Shown piece after piece: positions 23,309 through 36,329 of a DNA stretch of 64,000 bases. Source of the stretch: Lasiosphaeria ovina (taxonomy: Eukaryota; Ascomycota; Sordariomycetes; Sordariales; Lasiosphaeriaceae); NCBI GenBank assembly GCA_033439765.1, contig JAULSN010000004.1:4102001-4166000 (forward strand), given 5' to 3'. The translations under genes and the position numbers were made by a program. The notes under the pieces are model-generated. The model was not told the origin of the DNA and made no database searches. It saw only the letters and a program-made list of their open reading frames with translations. The stretch's first letter is position 1, and each line of letters begins with the position of its first letter.

Positions 23309-25266
23309 CTACATCAGTGAGGACATGATGGAGCTCTGGGCATAGGCCTAGCGCGTGCGGTGTTAGCGATGCTCCAGAGGCAAACATACGCGGTGGTTGG
23401 AAGGGAAAACTACTCACCATAGGCTTCATGGTTGGGTGAGGGACAGCATCGAACTTGCGGAAGTTGAGCTTGTAATCCGGACCAATGTTGATAAATGCGC
23501 CCTTGTTCTCTGTCATGTCGCAGTACTTGGGAGCCGAAAACACTAGAAAAATTCACGTGTCAGTAATCGAAGGGCCGGACGCGAGGTGGGGGAGCGCGGC
23601 ACGTACCCGTGATGCATTTCCCGTTGTGCTCCTCCTCATAACCTTCCATTCTGACTTCGTGACTCCGGATGATGGCCTCGAGGCCGTTTCGCTCGCAGAA
23701 TCTCGCAGTGACGTCGGGCCCAAACTGCATGCCGACACCGCGCTTGCTGGGACCGCGCCCAGGCTCGGTCTGGGGGTCTGTCCACAGCATCTCCATCATC
23801 AGGCCGGCGGAGCCAGGCTGCCGCTGCTTGTGCCTGTCCAGCTTCCGCACGTCGTCTAGCGTCACGTTGTCGTCCGAGAAGAGGCCGCCGTGCAGCACGA
23901 AATACTTGCCACCAATCAGCGTCGCCAGCGGCAGCGCCGAGAAACTCTCCGAGAAGAGCTTGAATATTCTGGCGGCAAGGGTGTCAGTAGCCCGAGCAAG
24001 AAAGCAAGATCAACGGGTTCCCACAGGTCCCACTTACCGTTCGTTATATTTAGCTTTGCACTCGCCCTCGAAGCCGTACGCCCTGTTCATGTCGTCTGTC
24101 TCGTGGTTGCCGCGGTTGATGAAGAAGCAATTCGGCCTCAGCCACTTGTTAGCATAGAGCAGCAGCGCAATCTCGCACGACCAGTTGCCCCGGTCCACAA
24201 AGTCGCCGTTGAACAGATAGTAGTGTTTCTCGTTTGGAGCGCCATTTAACCGGAAGAGCTCCATCAAATCGTAGTATTGGCCTAGCCGCCTCAATGTGTA
24301 AGCGCAAACAGCCCAAAATCACCACCGGCACATGAACGTGGGACGGGGAGGACCAACCGTGAGTGTCGCCGCACACCGTCAGCTGCACGCCTTCGGGTAT
24401 CTCCATCTCGACCATGGTGGACTCGTTGTAGACGATCTTGGTGACGGCCATTATGATCTGGTAGACGTATTTCTTGTGGATCAGCTTGCCAGTCTTGAAC
24501 CGCTCCATCATGTCGTCGATAAACTCCTGCGTCATCTCCTTCTCTAACCGGACACCGTCGTAGGCGGGCTCTATTGCGATCGACTCGACGTCGAGGCCCT
24601 CGGCGGCCGACGGCTCGTCGCCGACCTCGATGGCGGCGAAGAAGGCGATCTGCCGCACAATCTTCTCGCAGTCGACAAGCTTGAGCTTCGCATCTTTGTT
24701 GCTCGGGTCGATCTTGACGCACGTCTTGAAGTCCTTGAGAGCTTCCCTAGGCTTTAGGATGGCGGCGTGGGCGGTTGCGCGGCGGTAGTATGCCTAGATG
24801 CGCGTGCGCAAAAAGCGGCGTCAGTATATGCATGCAATATACAGAACGAACTACCCATGCCTCTCCCCCCGCTTCTCTTCCGAGGATTGCGGCTCCTGGG
24901 TCCGAGACGGCGGCGAGGAGAGGACGGGAATGGGTGCGCGCACCTTGATGAAGTTTGGGTTGAGCTCAATAGCCTTCGTGGCGTCCCTGATGGCATATCC
25001 GTACGACTCGGTCTTCAGATTGGCCTACATAGAGTATAACGGTCAGTCACGCGAGCGGGTATAGTTTAGTGCGCCGTGGGCCGGATTGGCCTCAGGGAAA
25101 GGCGGCGGAAACGCACCTGTGCTCTGTTTGACCAGTATGTCGGCTCCTTGTCATTTAGCTCAATGGCCTTGGTATAAAAGTCGATGGCTCCCAACCAGTC
25201 GTGCGCAGCAAAAGCCTTGTTGCCCTGGTTTTTCAGGGCAACTGCTTGCTCTTCAGAAGTCGCCAT
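23309..25266 (-). CDS. ppt1: Serine/threonine protein phosphatase 5 (Ppt1/PP5)
   Basis: TPR-containing PPP-family phosphatase that docks on Hsp90 and dephosphorylates Hsp90 and Cdc37 clients. Seven exons, 25266-25117, 25024-24944, 24793-24358, 24281-24038, 23968-23607, 23542-23418 and 23347-23309, give 478 aa. Three TPR units fill residues 1-115 ([40 protein letters not shown]). The catalytic core shows [29 protein letters not shown] and IIRSHEV, the metal-binding Asp/His/Asn set, then SAPKYCD. The short last exon [12 protein letters not shown] is the conserved autoinhibitory C-terminus. Several introns are flanked by clear GTGAGT/GTAAGT donors. The TPR plus PPP order is unique to PP5. Confidence 0.96.
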
Positions 25267-26278
25267 GGGGAATGCTTTTCGCTGATGGCTGCTACCTTGG
25301 CATGCAAAACCGCAGGCGTCAATGGGTGCGCGAAAAGGACGAGATCCAACAGGTTTCCTGAGAAGTACAATGCCGGATAAGTCAAAAAAAAGAAGAGAGT
25401 GAAGCAAATACTTGAATAGCTGGTGGGTGGCAAGTTCAGACTCGACACACACTAAGGCAGTCAAGCAAGGAAGCGCGTAGGTTGGTTGCATCTGCGGCCT
25501 CGCCTTCCCTGCGCGAATCGGACTTCCAAATTGCCAAGGTCAGGCCTGTGGTGGCTGTTGACTCACGGGGTGTATAAGGATACTTTTGGTTACACCGATA
25601 CCGAAATCCGTATGCATATAAGCCATCACCGCTTGAATCCACGTCGTGGTTCCCAAGCAATCTGTGGTTATCAAGGAGTGAGACACTTTGAAGGGCGGCT
25701 CCTCCATACGCCAACATGTTGTAAACACTTGGCTTTTTTCTCAACCCCTCGGTTCAAGCCAAGAAAATCACCTTATTTCTAGAATTGCCGCCCTAGAAAG
25801 TATAAATCAAGTTGCCGAGGATGTCTTGGCACGCAAGGCTAAAAGGGCCGGGTTAGGGTTAGAATAGGCATTCGTACCTATGAATTACCACGAGACTCGT
25901 CGGTCAACAGGGCCATTTCTTCCAGGTTGTTAACGGGAGACTGAATAAGCAGACTAATTTGGCAAGTACAAGGCTGAATCTGCATGCCCATCAAACCATG
26001 CAACCGTCTCCGGGTCCGTCGTGTGTTCATGAATGCATCAGTGCCTATACATACTTCGTAAGCGCCAGAATGAAGCTGATATGCCCCAAGTGGAAAAGGG
26101 TTGCAAGCACGATTAACAGTTCTCACATCAAGAGGGAGAACCGGGCGGAGCCTAGCAACGTTCGCCATCGATGAACCATTTCCAGCATCTCCGGTGGAAG
26201 AAGTCACATCGCCAAGGGACTCGGCACATCACGGCAAAGTAGTTTGAACATGTTGACTCTATCCGTCTGTGATAGATG
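25267..26278. other. Intergenic region upstream of PP5
   Basis: 1 kb containing the PP5 promoter. The telomere-like GGGTTAGGGTTAG sits at 25850-25862. No gene recognised. Confidence 0.55.
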
Positions 26279-26855
26279 CTAGTGCCATCTCCCGGAATCT
26301 GACGACTCTTCATCACTGTCGTCTCTGAAGCCCTCTTCCAAGCTGGTTAGAAAGTTAGCGCACGAGTCTGGCAGCGGGTCAGCAAGATTCTATACTGACT
26401 CTCTGCTTAACCTCCTTGTGTCGTCAATGACCTGCGGCTGATGCCCGAGGTCGGCAATCACCGATCCATCTACCTCGCCCAGCTCCTCTCCCTCGTCTGA
26501 GTCAAACCCGGCATCGGACGGGTCCGCGACGGCGATGCGATCCTGCAACCGCTGCCGCCAAGTCGATGGGACTAAGAAGTTTGCAATGCCATTCTGCACC
26601 CGCGCCCGGATGGACAGCGTCTGGTTGGAGATGGTCTCCAGGGGGAGATACTGGCTGTACCGCGTACGGTATCGCTGCCAGAATGGTATGATGAGGTATG
26701 TCGTGGCGAGGAATAGGATGAGCGAGATGAGCGCCGGGACGATCAGCGTCTATCGTTAGGAAGGCGTCAGCGCTCTGCAAGTACCCAACAAGCAAGCCGC
26801 CACTCAGCAGTTCCCCTCCTGTGTGTACCTTAATGACCAAAAACGAAGTAGCCAT
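26279..26855 (-). CDS. Small single-span membrane protein, 142 aa, unknown function
   Basis: Family not recognised. Exons 26855-26829, 26749-26412 and 26342-26279 (donor GTTAAG for the second intron) keep the frame. The first 30 residues (MATSFLVIK, then TLIVPALISLILFLATTYLI) form a signal anchor. The following stretch PFWQRYRTRYSQYLPLETIS and IANFLVPSTWRQRL is polar with conserved-looking aromatic and basic residues. The C-terminus is acidic (SDEGEELGEVDG; GFRDDSDEESSDSG). A luminal or cytosolic orientation cannot be told. The consistent splicing and acidic tail argue for a real gene. Confidence 0.65.
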
Positions 26856-29321
26856 ATCTAGGTAATGGTCCTCAGCTACTCCTCCCCATGAAGCGGCCTT
26901 GTCCACGAAGGCAGTACAGTGTGAGTGGGTCGCGGTTCGCGCGAGGCTAGGTATGGCGCAACCAAATAAAGATGGCCGCGTTGGACACGATTGCCAATTC
27001 GACGGGGCGCGACAAGAAACCGGGCGCTGCACGGAAGACTAGACGAAAACACAAGGCAGTCAAACAAGTTCGGACCAAAGTCCCGTACACATCGGCGGCG
27101 GCGGGCGCGAGACGGAAAAGCCCGGGGCGCCGGAGAGCGGCAGGAGGTTCTCGTGGTGTTGAGGCTGAAGAACGGATGCGACTTAATTAGGGCGGGCGGT
27201 CGCGCGCGCTGGACGGCCTGGAGAGTCCTCCTGCCCCACAGGGACACAAGGGACGACGGGCCCAAGAGTGGGGCGCCAGGAGTTGTCCCTCGCCTTCCCG
27301 TTGGCGGACGTTTCTTGTCAGAACACCTCTTCCACCGCCGCTCGTTGGACAACGGTTGGGATTTAGAGGGCCGCAGTGTTGGGCCGTATCCAACATCTGC
27401 AATTCCCTTGGCTTTCGTGGAAGCGATGGGTATATGTCCAGTTGGGTTAATAGCGCAGCGAGACGAAAAGACACCTCTTAGGTAACGTATCCGTACATCC
27501 CTTACAGACCTACCTGTTACTCTATTGTAACTTTCGAATTGGGCCTAGGCAGCCGTGTATTTACAATGAGCCGATGCGGTGCTGCTTCTGCAGTGCTCAG
27601 GGGTTTGGTTATTTGGCGAGAGCGTCAACTCTCCTTTCCTGTGCAGTTTAGCGGCGGTATATTCCCGTATTTAGCCCGCATTTGCTTGCAGTGCCGTGGG
27701 TGTTGGTTCGCGACTTGAAGCCAAACCCCCGAACCCCTGAACAAAGCTTGGCTTAGGTTGGAAGATCTGGTAGAGAATACTCGCATCTTTTCGCCAATCA
27801 ATGCCTATTTTTTTTTTGGAGTCCTGCAAGACTTTTTGTTTGCCAGGCATTGATTGGCAAAACGTCCAAGAACGCACCAAGACATCCGGGTTCCTGCTGG
27901 GCAAACCCCGGGGGATGGGGATTTGGGGATAGGAACCGCGGGGTTACGTCCAGATGCGGGTAAGCGGCAGGAGCTGCAAACGACCTGCGCGCTGCGCAGA
28001 AGTGGCCTGCATGGTCCGTCCGGACATGCATTGGTTGCTATAGACCTGAAGACTCCAAGAGTATGCGAGCACAGTGGCACAAGCCTATAATAATAAGAAA
28101 GAGACGTGGGGGAGTACAAAAGGATCGTACACCTGTAGGTTCGTCAGGCAGGACAAGGGAGGCTGGTAGCTCAGCTAGGTATGCGTACGGAGGCTCGTCA
28201 GACGATAGCAGCTCCGGATAGGTACTGGAAAGTATTGAGGAATTGATAGCAAACTCGTGGGCGCCATGAACTAATGAACCTGCGATCCAATACTGTCGGC
28301 AAGAGCCAAGGCAAATGTTTCCCCCACCTGGGCACTTTGGACGTGTGCCGCTGTTTCACAAGCCGCTTCCACCCTCTGGCTCGGCCGGCCCAAGGTCGCG
28401 TGGGCCCTAGGGTCTCAGTGAGTGGTGTGGGGCTTGGACAGTGCTGAGTTGCTGCAGGCTGTGGCAAGCCAGGGGGGTGAATGTTAGGGGGCTTGATCCA
28501 AACTAAGCTCGTTTCAGACCCCAGAACCCCTTTGTGGACTTGCCTTATCGATCGGAGATTCTGTTGCGGCCAACCGACGGCCACAATCCCAACCTTGAAC
28601 CACAGAAGGGTCCATCCAGCCATCGCCGACGTGTCTCGTCGACACCGTCATCGCTTTCTGACAGGCATCTGAACATTCGCTCCTTTGTCGCCTCCGGCGC
28701 CTAGGTTACCGACGGTTTACCGCAATTTGCGGGAGCCAAACGAAAGCCGCGGGCCGTGTTGTGTTGTGTTGGGTGTATCGTATCGTTCCGTCTCCGAAGA
28801 GACTGGCTCGGCCGCTTTTTGCTCTCGACACGGGTTGACGCGAACGAGGCGCTTCCCAGCGGACAAAAATATTTGACCTGCGTTAGCTCTCTCAACCACC
28901 TCACGACTATCATCATCCCGCATCATCATCTTGCAGCCCGGCCTACAGCTTACTTGCCTAAACCGTATGTCAGGTCCCGCCCTGGCAGGCTGCTATGCAA
29001 AACCTTAACCAGCTCGCTTTCGCCGTGCGCTGCTCGCTCTTCCAAGCCCCAGACCTCATGCTAAATGGTGGCAATTCATGCATAGAAGACTTGCACCCCG
29101 GCTCCGCGAACCGCATCGTCCCGAAATCTGCCTGCCTGCCTGCTCCCGCAAGGCCCATGATGCGATGCAGCTTGCGCCTGAGACACCGTGTCCATTGACG
29201 GCAGATCCCCAACTCTCGACGACGCATTGATTGCCAGAAGCCGAACCCGCTTCTGCTGCTGAGAAACCCCACGCTGGCGGCTGTTTCACGCGTTCCCGTC
29301 TAGGTCAGTCCCGCCGCCATC
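26856..29321. other. Long divergent intergenic region before the formin gene
   Basis: 2.47 kb. It must contain the promoter and long 5' leader of the formin gene and the promoter of the small membrane-protein gene. Open frames up to 164 codons near 27000-27480 are GC-rich and match nothing. A 14-bp perfect inverted repeat occurs at 27793-27806/27845-27858. A 5'-UTR intron ending at CCCGTCTAG (29303) is possible. Confidence 0.5.
27793..27858. repeat. 14-bp perfect inverted repeat (possible hairpin)
   Basis: GCCAATCAATGCCT at 27793-27806 and its exact complement AGGCATTGATTGGC at 27845-27858, with a 38-base spacer that includes a T run. The arms extend by TTTT/AAAA with one bulged base. Confidence 0.7.
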
Positions 29322-32300
29322 ATGTCTTCGAACGACAAGTCGAGGGCCTCGTCGGGCGGCAAGGCCTCGTCCTTTTTCTCCCGATCCAAAAACAAGGCCG
29401 ACAAGCGAAATACGAGCGATGAGGGCCGTTACCTGTCGGCCGACTACGACGCCTCCAACTCTCTCGCCTCGCGGTCCTCGCGCCACCAGCGCGAGTCGTC
29501 CGTCCTCTCCGTAGACCGCCCAAACTCGCCCGAGCCCGGCATCAACATGATGGCTGGCGTCATGACCACCATCCCCTACGAAAGCGTCTCGGCCGACCGC
29601 CGCTCACCCATACCAATCGATTACCTCCCCAAGCCGGACCAGATGCCCCTCCGCCGCGAACCACTGCCGCACCAGCTGAACAAGGCCACCAGCGACTTCC
29701 ATCAGTATCCCGCCTTCGACCCCTCCGCCTCCAATCTCTCTCTACAGCCCCCGGGCCCACGCGCGGCCCCGCTCCCTCCGGGCTCGAACTTGACGATGAC
29801 TTCGGCCGGTCGCCAGACCCAGTACCAGCAGTGGGGCCCGTCGCGAGAGAGTGCCGCCGGTATGTCCCAGAACTCGAGGTATAATTCATATATGACGTCT
29901 GGGGGTCGCAGCTCAATGGACCACTCGAGCATATTCTCAGGTAATAGAGAATCCGTTCCAGACCATGCCGCCGCCTTTCGCTCATCAAACCTACTAGCAC
30001 TCCCCAGTGCCTCGTCCCAGTCCTCACACACGTCTCAACACTCGCACAGGGACTCGAACCGTTTAACTAAATCTCCTCAAGGACACCATGGCAGTGAAGG
30101 ATTTGTTTTTCCCAAACCTGACGACGACAATGTCATTGAACAGATGTTCGTGGCGTTAATGCAGAAGCGCGGGTGGCACAACCTCCCGGACCAGGCGAGG
30201 CGCCAGATGACGGCATACCCCGCCGGTAAGAAATGGACGCTGATCTACCAGGACCGCCTCACCGAGTGGCAGGGTGAGCAGAAGCGCCGGCAGACCGCCA
30301 GGATTGGCCAGTATAGCAATCTCGACATCACCCAGTACTCGGACGAGGAGGGCACACCCGAGTGGTATGTGCGCAAGGTCATGGATAACACCCTCGATTC
30401 TAAGGGTCTAGCGAGCTTGGAGGTCATCCTGCGGACGCAGCAAATCGGCTGGGTGAAGCGCTTCATCGAGTGCCAGGGCCAGGTCGCCCTGACCAATGTT
30501 CTTATGAAGCTCAACCGGAAGACAGCGCTGGGCCCGACGCCGGATTCCGCAAAAGTGGACAAGAACTCGGACAGAGAGTACGAAATTGTCAAGTGCCTAA
30601 AGGCTCTGATGAACAACAAATTTGGTGCCGACGATGCCCTGGCCCACCAGCAAGTTATTGTGGCCCTGGCCACGGCGTTGATATCGCCGCGGCTTCAGAC
30701 CCGGAAGCTCGTCAGCGAGGTCTTGACTTTCTTGTGCCACTGGGCCGATGGCGACGGACACATCAAGGTCATCGAGGCCATGGACATTGTCAAGAACCAG
30801 CTGGGCGAAAACGGGCGCTTCGACGCCTGGATGCGCCTCGTCGAGGTGACGGTCGATGGCCGAGGAAAGATGGGCAGTCTTGTGGGCGCAAGCGAGGAGG
30901 TCCGCAGCGGCGGCATCGGCATGGAGAACTTGCTGATGGAATACGCCGTCGCCACGCTCATCCTGATCAACATGTTGATCGATGCCCCCGAGAGGGATCT
31001 CCAGATGCGCGTCCACATTAGGGCCCAGTTCACAGGATGCGGCATCAAGCGCATCTTGATCAAGATGGAGGCCTTCCAATACGAGCTTATAGACAAGCAA
31101 ATCGAGCGGTTCCGGACGAACGAGGCTATCGACTACGAGGATATTCTCGATCGGGAGAACAGCAGCATCAAGGACAGCATCGACGGCGAGGTCAAGGACC
31201 TCAACGACCCCGTCCAGATCGTAGACGCCATCCAGCAGAGGCTGAAGGGAAGCAAGACTCAGGACTACTTCATCTCGGCTCTGCAGCATCTGCTTCTCAT
31301 CAGGGATAACGATGGAGAAGAGAGGTTGCGCATGTTCCAGCTCGTCGACTCAATGCTGAGCTATGTGGCCATGGACCGGCGGCTGCCGGACATGGACCTC
31401 AAGCAAAGCCTCAATTTCACCGTCCAGAGTCTCCTAGACAAGCTCCACACAGACTCGGAGGCCCGCCAGGCTCTCGATGAGGCTCTCGAAGCGCGGCAAA
31501 TAGCGGATGCCGCTATGGCAGAACGGGATGAAATGAGGGAAAGGATGGCCCTCGGCGCTGATGGGCTGGTTGCAAAACTCCAGAAGCAGATCGATGAACA
31601 GTCCAGGTTTATAGAAGCCCAACGGAGACGGACTGAAGGGCTCAGGTCTGAGTTGGAGAGCATGCAAGCGCTCAGGGCCAAGGAGTCACAACGTTACGAA
31701 CTGGAGACGCGAGAGCTGTATCTCATGCTTCGCGATGCTCAGGATGTGGCCGCTTCTAACGCTGCTAAGGTCGGCGGGAAGCCGGGCGACGAGGAACCAG
31801 TTCGTATGCAAGGCATCCTGGACCGGGATAGGCTCATGGAACGCCTGCAGCGTCAAATCGAGCGCCAAAAGACGCAGTTCAAGCTCGAGGGAAGAACATG
31901 GGGCGAGGCCGCCGGTCCCTCGGACAGACTACGGGCCCTACGAGAGGAGATGGACGGCTTTGGAGACGAGTCTCCAAGCACGGGCGCTCCGCCGAGGGAC
32001 TTCACCAACAGTATGCTTGGGAGTGTCAAGAGGTCAACCAAGATACCCAGGAAGCCTCTCGGCCCTCGCGGCGAGCCTGTGCAAAGCGTAATGGAGGAGA
32101 GCGACGATGCCGCCGAGGACGAGGACGGTGTCGTGTTTGAGAAGCCGAGACTGGTTGAGATCAAGCGGCCCATTATTGATCCCAAACAGGCCAACGGCAT
32201 GTTCAGCGAGCTCACCGGCAAAGTCAAGAGGTATGACGCCAGTGACTCTGAGGAAGGCGATGGCGTTACTACCGGCCCATCCCATCCAAGCTTGGAATCT

Positions 32301-34581
32301 CAGTCTCCTGTCACGCCAAGCGACAACGAGCCTCCCAAGATCCAAATCACCAGCGCTTCGTCACCAGCACAAGGTCCTCCGCCTCCTCCTCCTCCACCTC
32401 CTCCCCCTCTACCTAGGCAGCTCCCAGGGGTCCCGCCACCGCCACCACCGCCTTTGCCTAGCAAGATCCCGGGCGCCCCACCACCCCCGCCGCCGCCGCC
32501 GCCGTTGCCCGGCATGCTCCGCGGTGGCCCCCCGCCCCCACCCCCGCCGCCTCCTCCCATGCCTGGCATGAAAGGAGGTCTGAAAGGAATGCCGCCACCG
32601 CCTCCCCCAATGCCAGGCGCTGCTATGTCGGGTCACTTCTTATCTCAGCAACCGGCATTTACTGTAACACCCTCCCTTGGCTTGCCGGTTGTGCGGCCAA
32701 AGAAGAAGCTAAAGGCTCTTCACTGGGACAAGGTCGATTCACCTCTCACTACTCACTGGGCTGCTCACGCACCCTCGGCTGAAGAGAGGGAAGAGAAGTA
32801 TCTCGAGCTCAGTCGCAAGGGTATTCTTGACGAAGTCGAGAAGCTCTTCCTGGCCAAGGAGATCAAGAAGATCGGAGGATCAAGCGCCAAGAAGGATGAT
32901 AAGAAGCAAGTCATCTCGAACGACCTACGTAAAGCTTTTGGTAAGCATTATTCAATCCTTGAAAGCAAGTAACAGGCACTGACCGTAAGCAGAAATTGCA
33001 CTGTCCAAGTTCTCGCAATACTCAGTCGAGAGGGTGGTGCAAATGATCATTCACTGCGACAAGGATGTGCTGGATAACAATGTGGTCATGGACTTTTTGC
33101 AAAAAGATGACCTGTGCAACATCCCTGACAACACAGCAAAGCTGATGGCGCCGTACAGCAAGGACTGGACGGGTCCTGAGGCCAACAAGGAAAATCGTGA
33201 ACAAGACCCGGCTGAGCTCACGAGGCAAGATCAAATCTACCTGCAGACGGCGTTTGAGCTGCATCACTACTGGAAGAGTAGGATGCGAGCTCTCGCATTA
33301 ACCCGCAGCTTCGAGCCAGACTACGACGAGATCACAGATAAGATGCGCCAAGTCGTCACCGTATCCGAGTCACTTCGGGACTCGGTCGCGTTGATGAACG
33401 TGCTTGGTCTGATTCTAGACATCGGTAACTACATGAATGATGCCAACAAACAGGCGAGAGGGTTCAAGCTTTCGTCCCTTGCCCGGCTGGCCATGGTCAA
33501 GGATGACAAGAACGAGTCGACCTTAGCCGACCTCGTAGAACGTATTGTACGCAATCAGTACCCAGAGTGGGAGATGTTCGCCAGCGACATTTCCGGCGTG
33601 ATAGCGGCGCAGAAGATCAACATTGAGCAACTCCAGGCGGATGCAAAGAGGTACATCGACAACGTCCGGAATGTTCAGATGTCACTCGATTCGGGCAATC
33701 TCTCGGACCCGAAGAAGTTCCACCCGCAAGACCGCGTATCGCAGATTGTTCAGCGCTGCATGAAGGATGCCCGTCGTAAGGCGGACCAGATGGAACTCTA
33801 CCTGGAGGAGATGGTGCGTACCCACAACGACATCATGGCCTTTTACGGCGAAGATCCGACAGACGACAATGCCAGGCGCGAGTTCTTTGCCAAGCTTGCC
33901 TTGTTCGTCAGCGAATGGAAGAGGTCGCGTGACAAGAACATACAGCTCGAGGAGACGCGGAAGCGCAACGAGGCGTCGATGAAGCGCAAGCATGCCCAAC
34001 TCAAGTCGACGGCAGCGGCTGGCATAGAGGGGGCGCCAGCCAGCCCGACCAGCACGGGCGCCATGGACAGCCTGCTCGAGAAGCTCCGGGCGGCGGCGCC
34101 GCAGACCAGAGACCAGAGAGACAGGAGACGGAGGGCGCGTCTCAAGGACCGGCACCAGGTCCGCGTTGCTTCGGGCCAGCAGATTCCTGACCTCAACGAG
34201 ATCCCCGAAATAGAGGTGGGGCTCCAGACCAAGTCGAACGAGGACTCTGGGCGGACAGACGAAGAAAACCCGCTGAGCCCCGACCTCCTCAGTCCTACCA
34301 AGGAGGTCGAGGGCGAAGAAGACGACGTTGCGGCACGCGCGGCGCTGCTGCTGCAAGGTATGAGGGGCGACGGCGCCGAGGACCCGGCCGACGCGGAGAA
34401 GCGAGAGAGCCTGAGGAAGTCGAGGAGGCAGACGGCAGACGAGGAGAGGCGGACGAGGAGGCGACGGAGGGAAAAGGCGCAGTCTGGCGTGAGCAACGGA
34501 GACGGCGCCAGGGACGAGTCGATGCCGGATATTCCGGCTTTGCCACCCACGCCAGGTGCCGATGGGGAAAACGCATTTTGA
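29322..34581 (+). CDS. bni1: Formin Bni1/SepA (actin nucleator)
   Basis: Nucleates and elongates linear actin filaments for tip growth and septation, downstream of Rho GTPases. Two exons, 29322-32940 and 32993-34581, give 1735 aa. Order: Ser-rich N-terminus; GBD/FH3 from about residue 260 (DDNVIEQMFVALMQKRGWHN) to 700; coiled coil about 740-860; a proline-rich FH1 about 1017-1107 with several runs of 6-10 Pro for profilin; FH2 from about 1127 (KKLKALHWDKVD) to about 1540; and a DAD with MDSLLEKLR near 1563 followed by a basic RDRRRRARLKDR stretch. GBD and DAD imply autoinhibition released by Rho. The single intron splits a Glu codon inside FH2. Filamentous fungi usually have one such formin. 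Confidence 0.97.
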
Positions 34582-35051
34582 GGGCTTCTTTTTTCCAAAG
34601 TTTTTTTTTATCTTTTTGTAAAGAGATGGTGGAGGGCTGGGGTTGATCCTCTGGCTTTTGCGTTCTGTCACATCACATCCTGCTATCATATATCATCACC
34701 ATCATCATCCGGAGAACAGGGGAGGGCGGTGGCGGTTTTGGCTTCGATTCGGGGGATTATCATAAAACAAAGCATTTAGTTAATGTCTACTTTGGGAAGA
34801 GAGAGGGGGGGGGGACATAGGGAGAGAATCATATAGGCGGATGCCAGTGTTTCAGCGAACTCGAGCTCTACCAATTGTGTGGCCATATTTCAAATCACAT
34901 TGGGCTATTGAACCTTGGTCAAGCGCTATAGCCGACATTTTCATCATAGGCCCTCAACTGAAAGCAGTACAGCAACTAGACCTAAGCAATACGCAGCATG
35001 GTTAAAAGTAGGTCGACTCTCCATTGACGGTCCTAGACTACTTGGTTTGTC
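34582..35051. other. Convergent 3' spacer, no gene seen
   Basis: 470 bp between the formin stop and the Elp5 end. Contains T-rich runs after 34590 and a G run near 34807; presumably both terminators. Confidence 0.6.
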
Positions 35052-36329
35052 TCATATCTCGTCTTCCTCGTCATCCCAGTCATCCTCGCGCCCCATCTCA
35101 TACAGGATCCGGCCGCCCTCGCCCGCCCCTATATCAGTCTGGGCGTCAAAGTAAGGCAGCACGATGCCCTCTCGGTCTTTCCTCTGCTTGTCTGTCAGCC
35201 CAAGACTGAAGGTGGTGTCGGCTTCTCCGTCGCCAGTGCCATCCTCTGCACCACCACCACCATCGGCCCCCGTCTCCTGCGGTGCCGCAAACAGCGGATG
35301 GTCGGACAGAAGGGTGATGCCGGCGGACCCCGTCAGGACAAACTTCTCGGCCACGGCGCGGCCGCTGCGGCGGCGCATCTCCATGTCGACGACCAGGCCG
35401 TCGACGCGGCGTGCGTCGCGGTTGTCGTGGCCGCTGCTCTTGACAAGGCCGACCAGCACGCCCTCGCGGCCCTCGCGCAGCCCCCACTCGGGCTCCGGCA
35501 GGCTCCGGCTCTGCGCCCGCCGCACCGCCACCGCCTGGTGCAGGCTCGACACGCGGAACACGGTCGTCGCCAGGTGCGACAGCAGCGTCAGCGCGTGCGG
35601 CTCGTACTCGCCGCTCGCCGTTGCCGTCCGTGGCAGCGCTACTGGTACGTCGCTGTGGTACACGGCCACTAGCGATGCTGCCGCGCTGATCACGCCCGCG
35701 AAGAAGGCCGGCAGCTGCTGCGAGCCGTGCCCCGACGCCAGCACGTTCAGCGAGTCGATCACGATCAGGTACTCTGCAAGTGGCGGCGCCGCAGGGTCAG
35801 TTTATTATCGTAGAACAAAGATACGTATGTCCCCCTTTTTCGGAGATATACCCCCCACCTGGGTTGGAATGATTGATAGATACGTACTTTGGGAAGGAGC
35901 CGCCCCCCTGGCATCTGACGACGACGACGAGACCGCCGGCGGCCGGGCAGCAGCACAGTGCGATGCTATCTCGGAAGCCAGGGCCTTGAGCGACTTGCCT
36001 CGGGCCTTGACAAAGACATCGGCCTCGCGCGGCCTCCTCACCGTGGCGAGGGAGATGAAGACGATTTTTGCTTTGCTGATCTGGAAACTTGTGATTAGAA
36101 CGGTTAAATAGAATAAAATAAAATAAAATAAAAATACTACTTGAGAGTCGACTGGAAATTTTGTGTGTACCTTGGCTCTGGAAATGAACTCGTGCACGAG
36201 CGGGCCGGCGCTCTGCTCGAGGCTGTCGAGAATCAGTGTGAGCGGGCTGGCGCTGTCTCGCTGGTTGAGCAGCTTCTGGAGGAGCAGCAGGCTGTGCGAC
36301 CGCCTGTGGGCTTGGGCGGACGGCGCCAT
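35052..36329 (-). CDS. elp5: Elongator complex subunit Elp5
   Basis: Part of the Elp4-Elp5-Elp6 RecA-like ring of Elongator, which modifies wobble uridines of tRNA. Exons 36329-36171, 36080-35888 and 35773-35052 give 357 aa. The N-terminal half shows a RecA-like core: LTLILDSLEQSAGPLVHEF, KIVFISLATVRRP and YLIVIDSLNVLA, without a Walker A motif, as known for the family. The C-terminus GRILYEMGREDDWDDEEDEI is the usual acidic end of fungal Elp5. Intron 1 holds a TAAAA pentamer repeat (36111-36135). A 315-codon frame on the opposite strand runs through the introns and is a shadow. Confidence 0.9.
36111..36135. repeat. TAAAA pentamer microsatellite in Elp5 intron 1
   Basis: About five AAAAT units in the first intron of the Elp5 gene. 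Confidence 0.8.

Noticed and set aside
26991..27485. 164-codon frame in the formin upstream region
   Set aside because: Arg/Gly-rich, no recognisable motif, no splice or start context in support, and competing frames overlap.
33682..34689. 335-codon antisense frame in the formin gene
   Set aside because: Runs opposite to strongly conserved FH2/DAD coding sequence and looks like its codon shadow.
35164..36111. 315-codon plus-strand frame over Elp5
   Set aside because: Passes through Elp5 introns and mirrors its exons; Ser/Arg-rich shadow composition.
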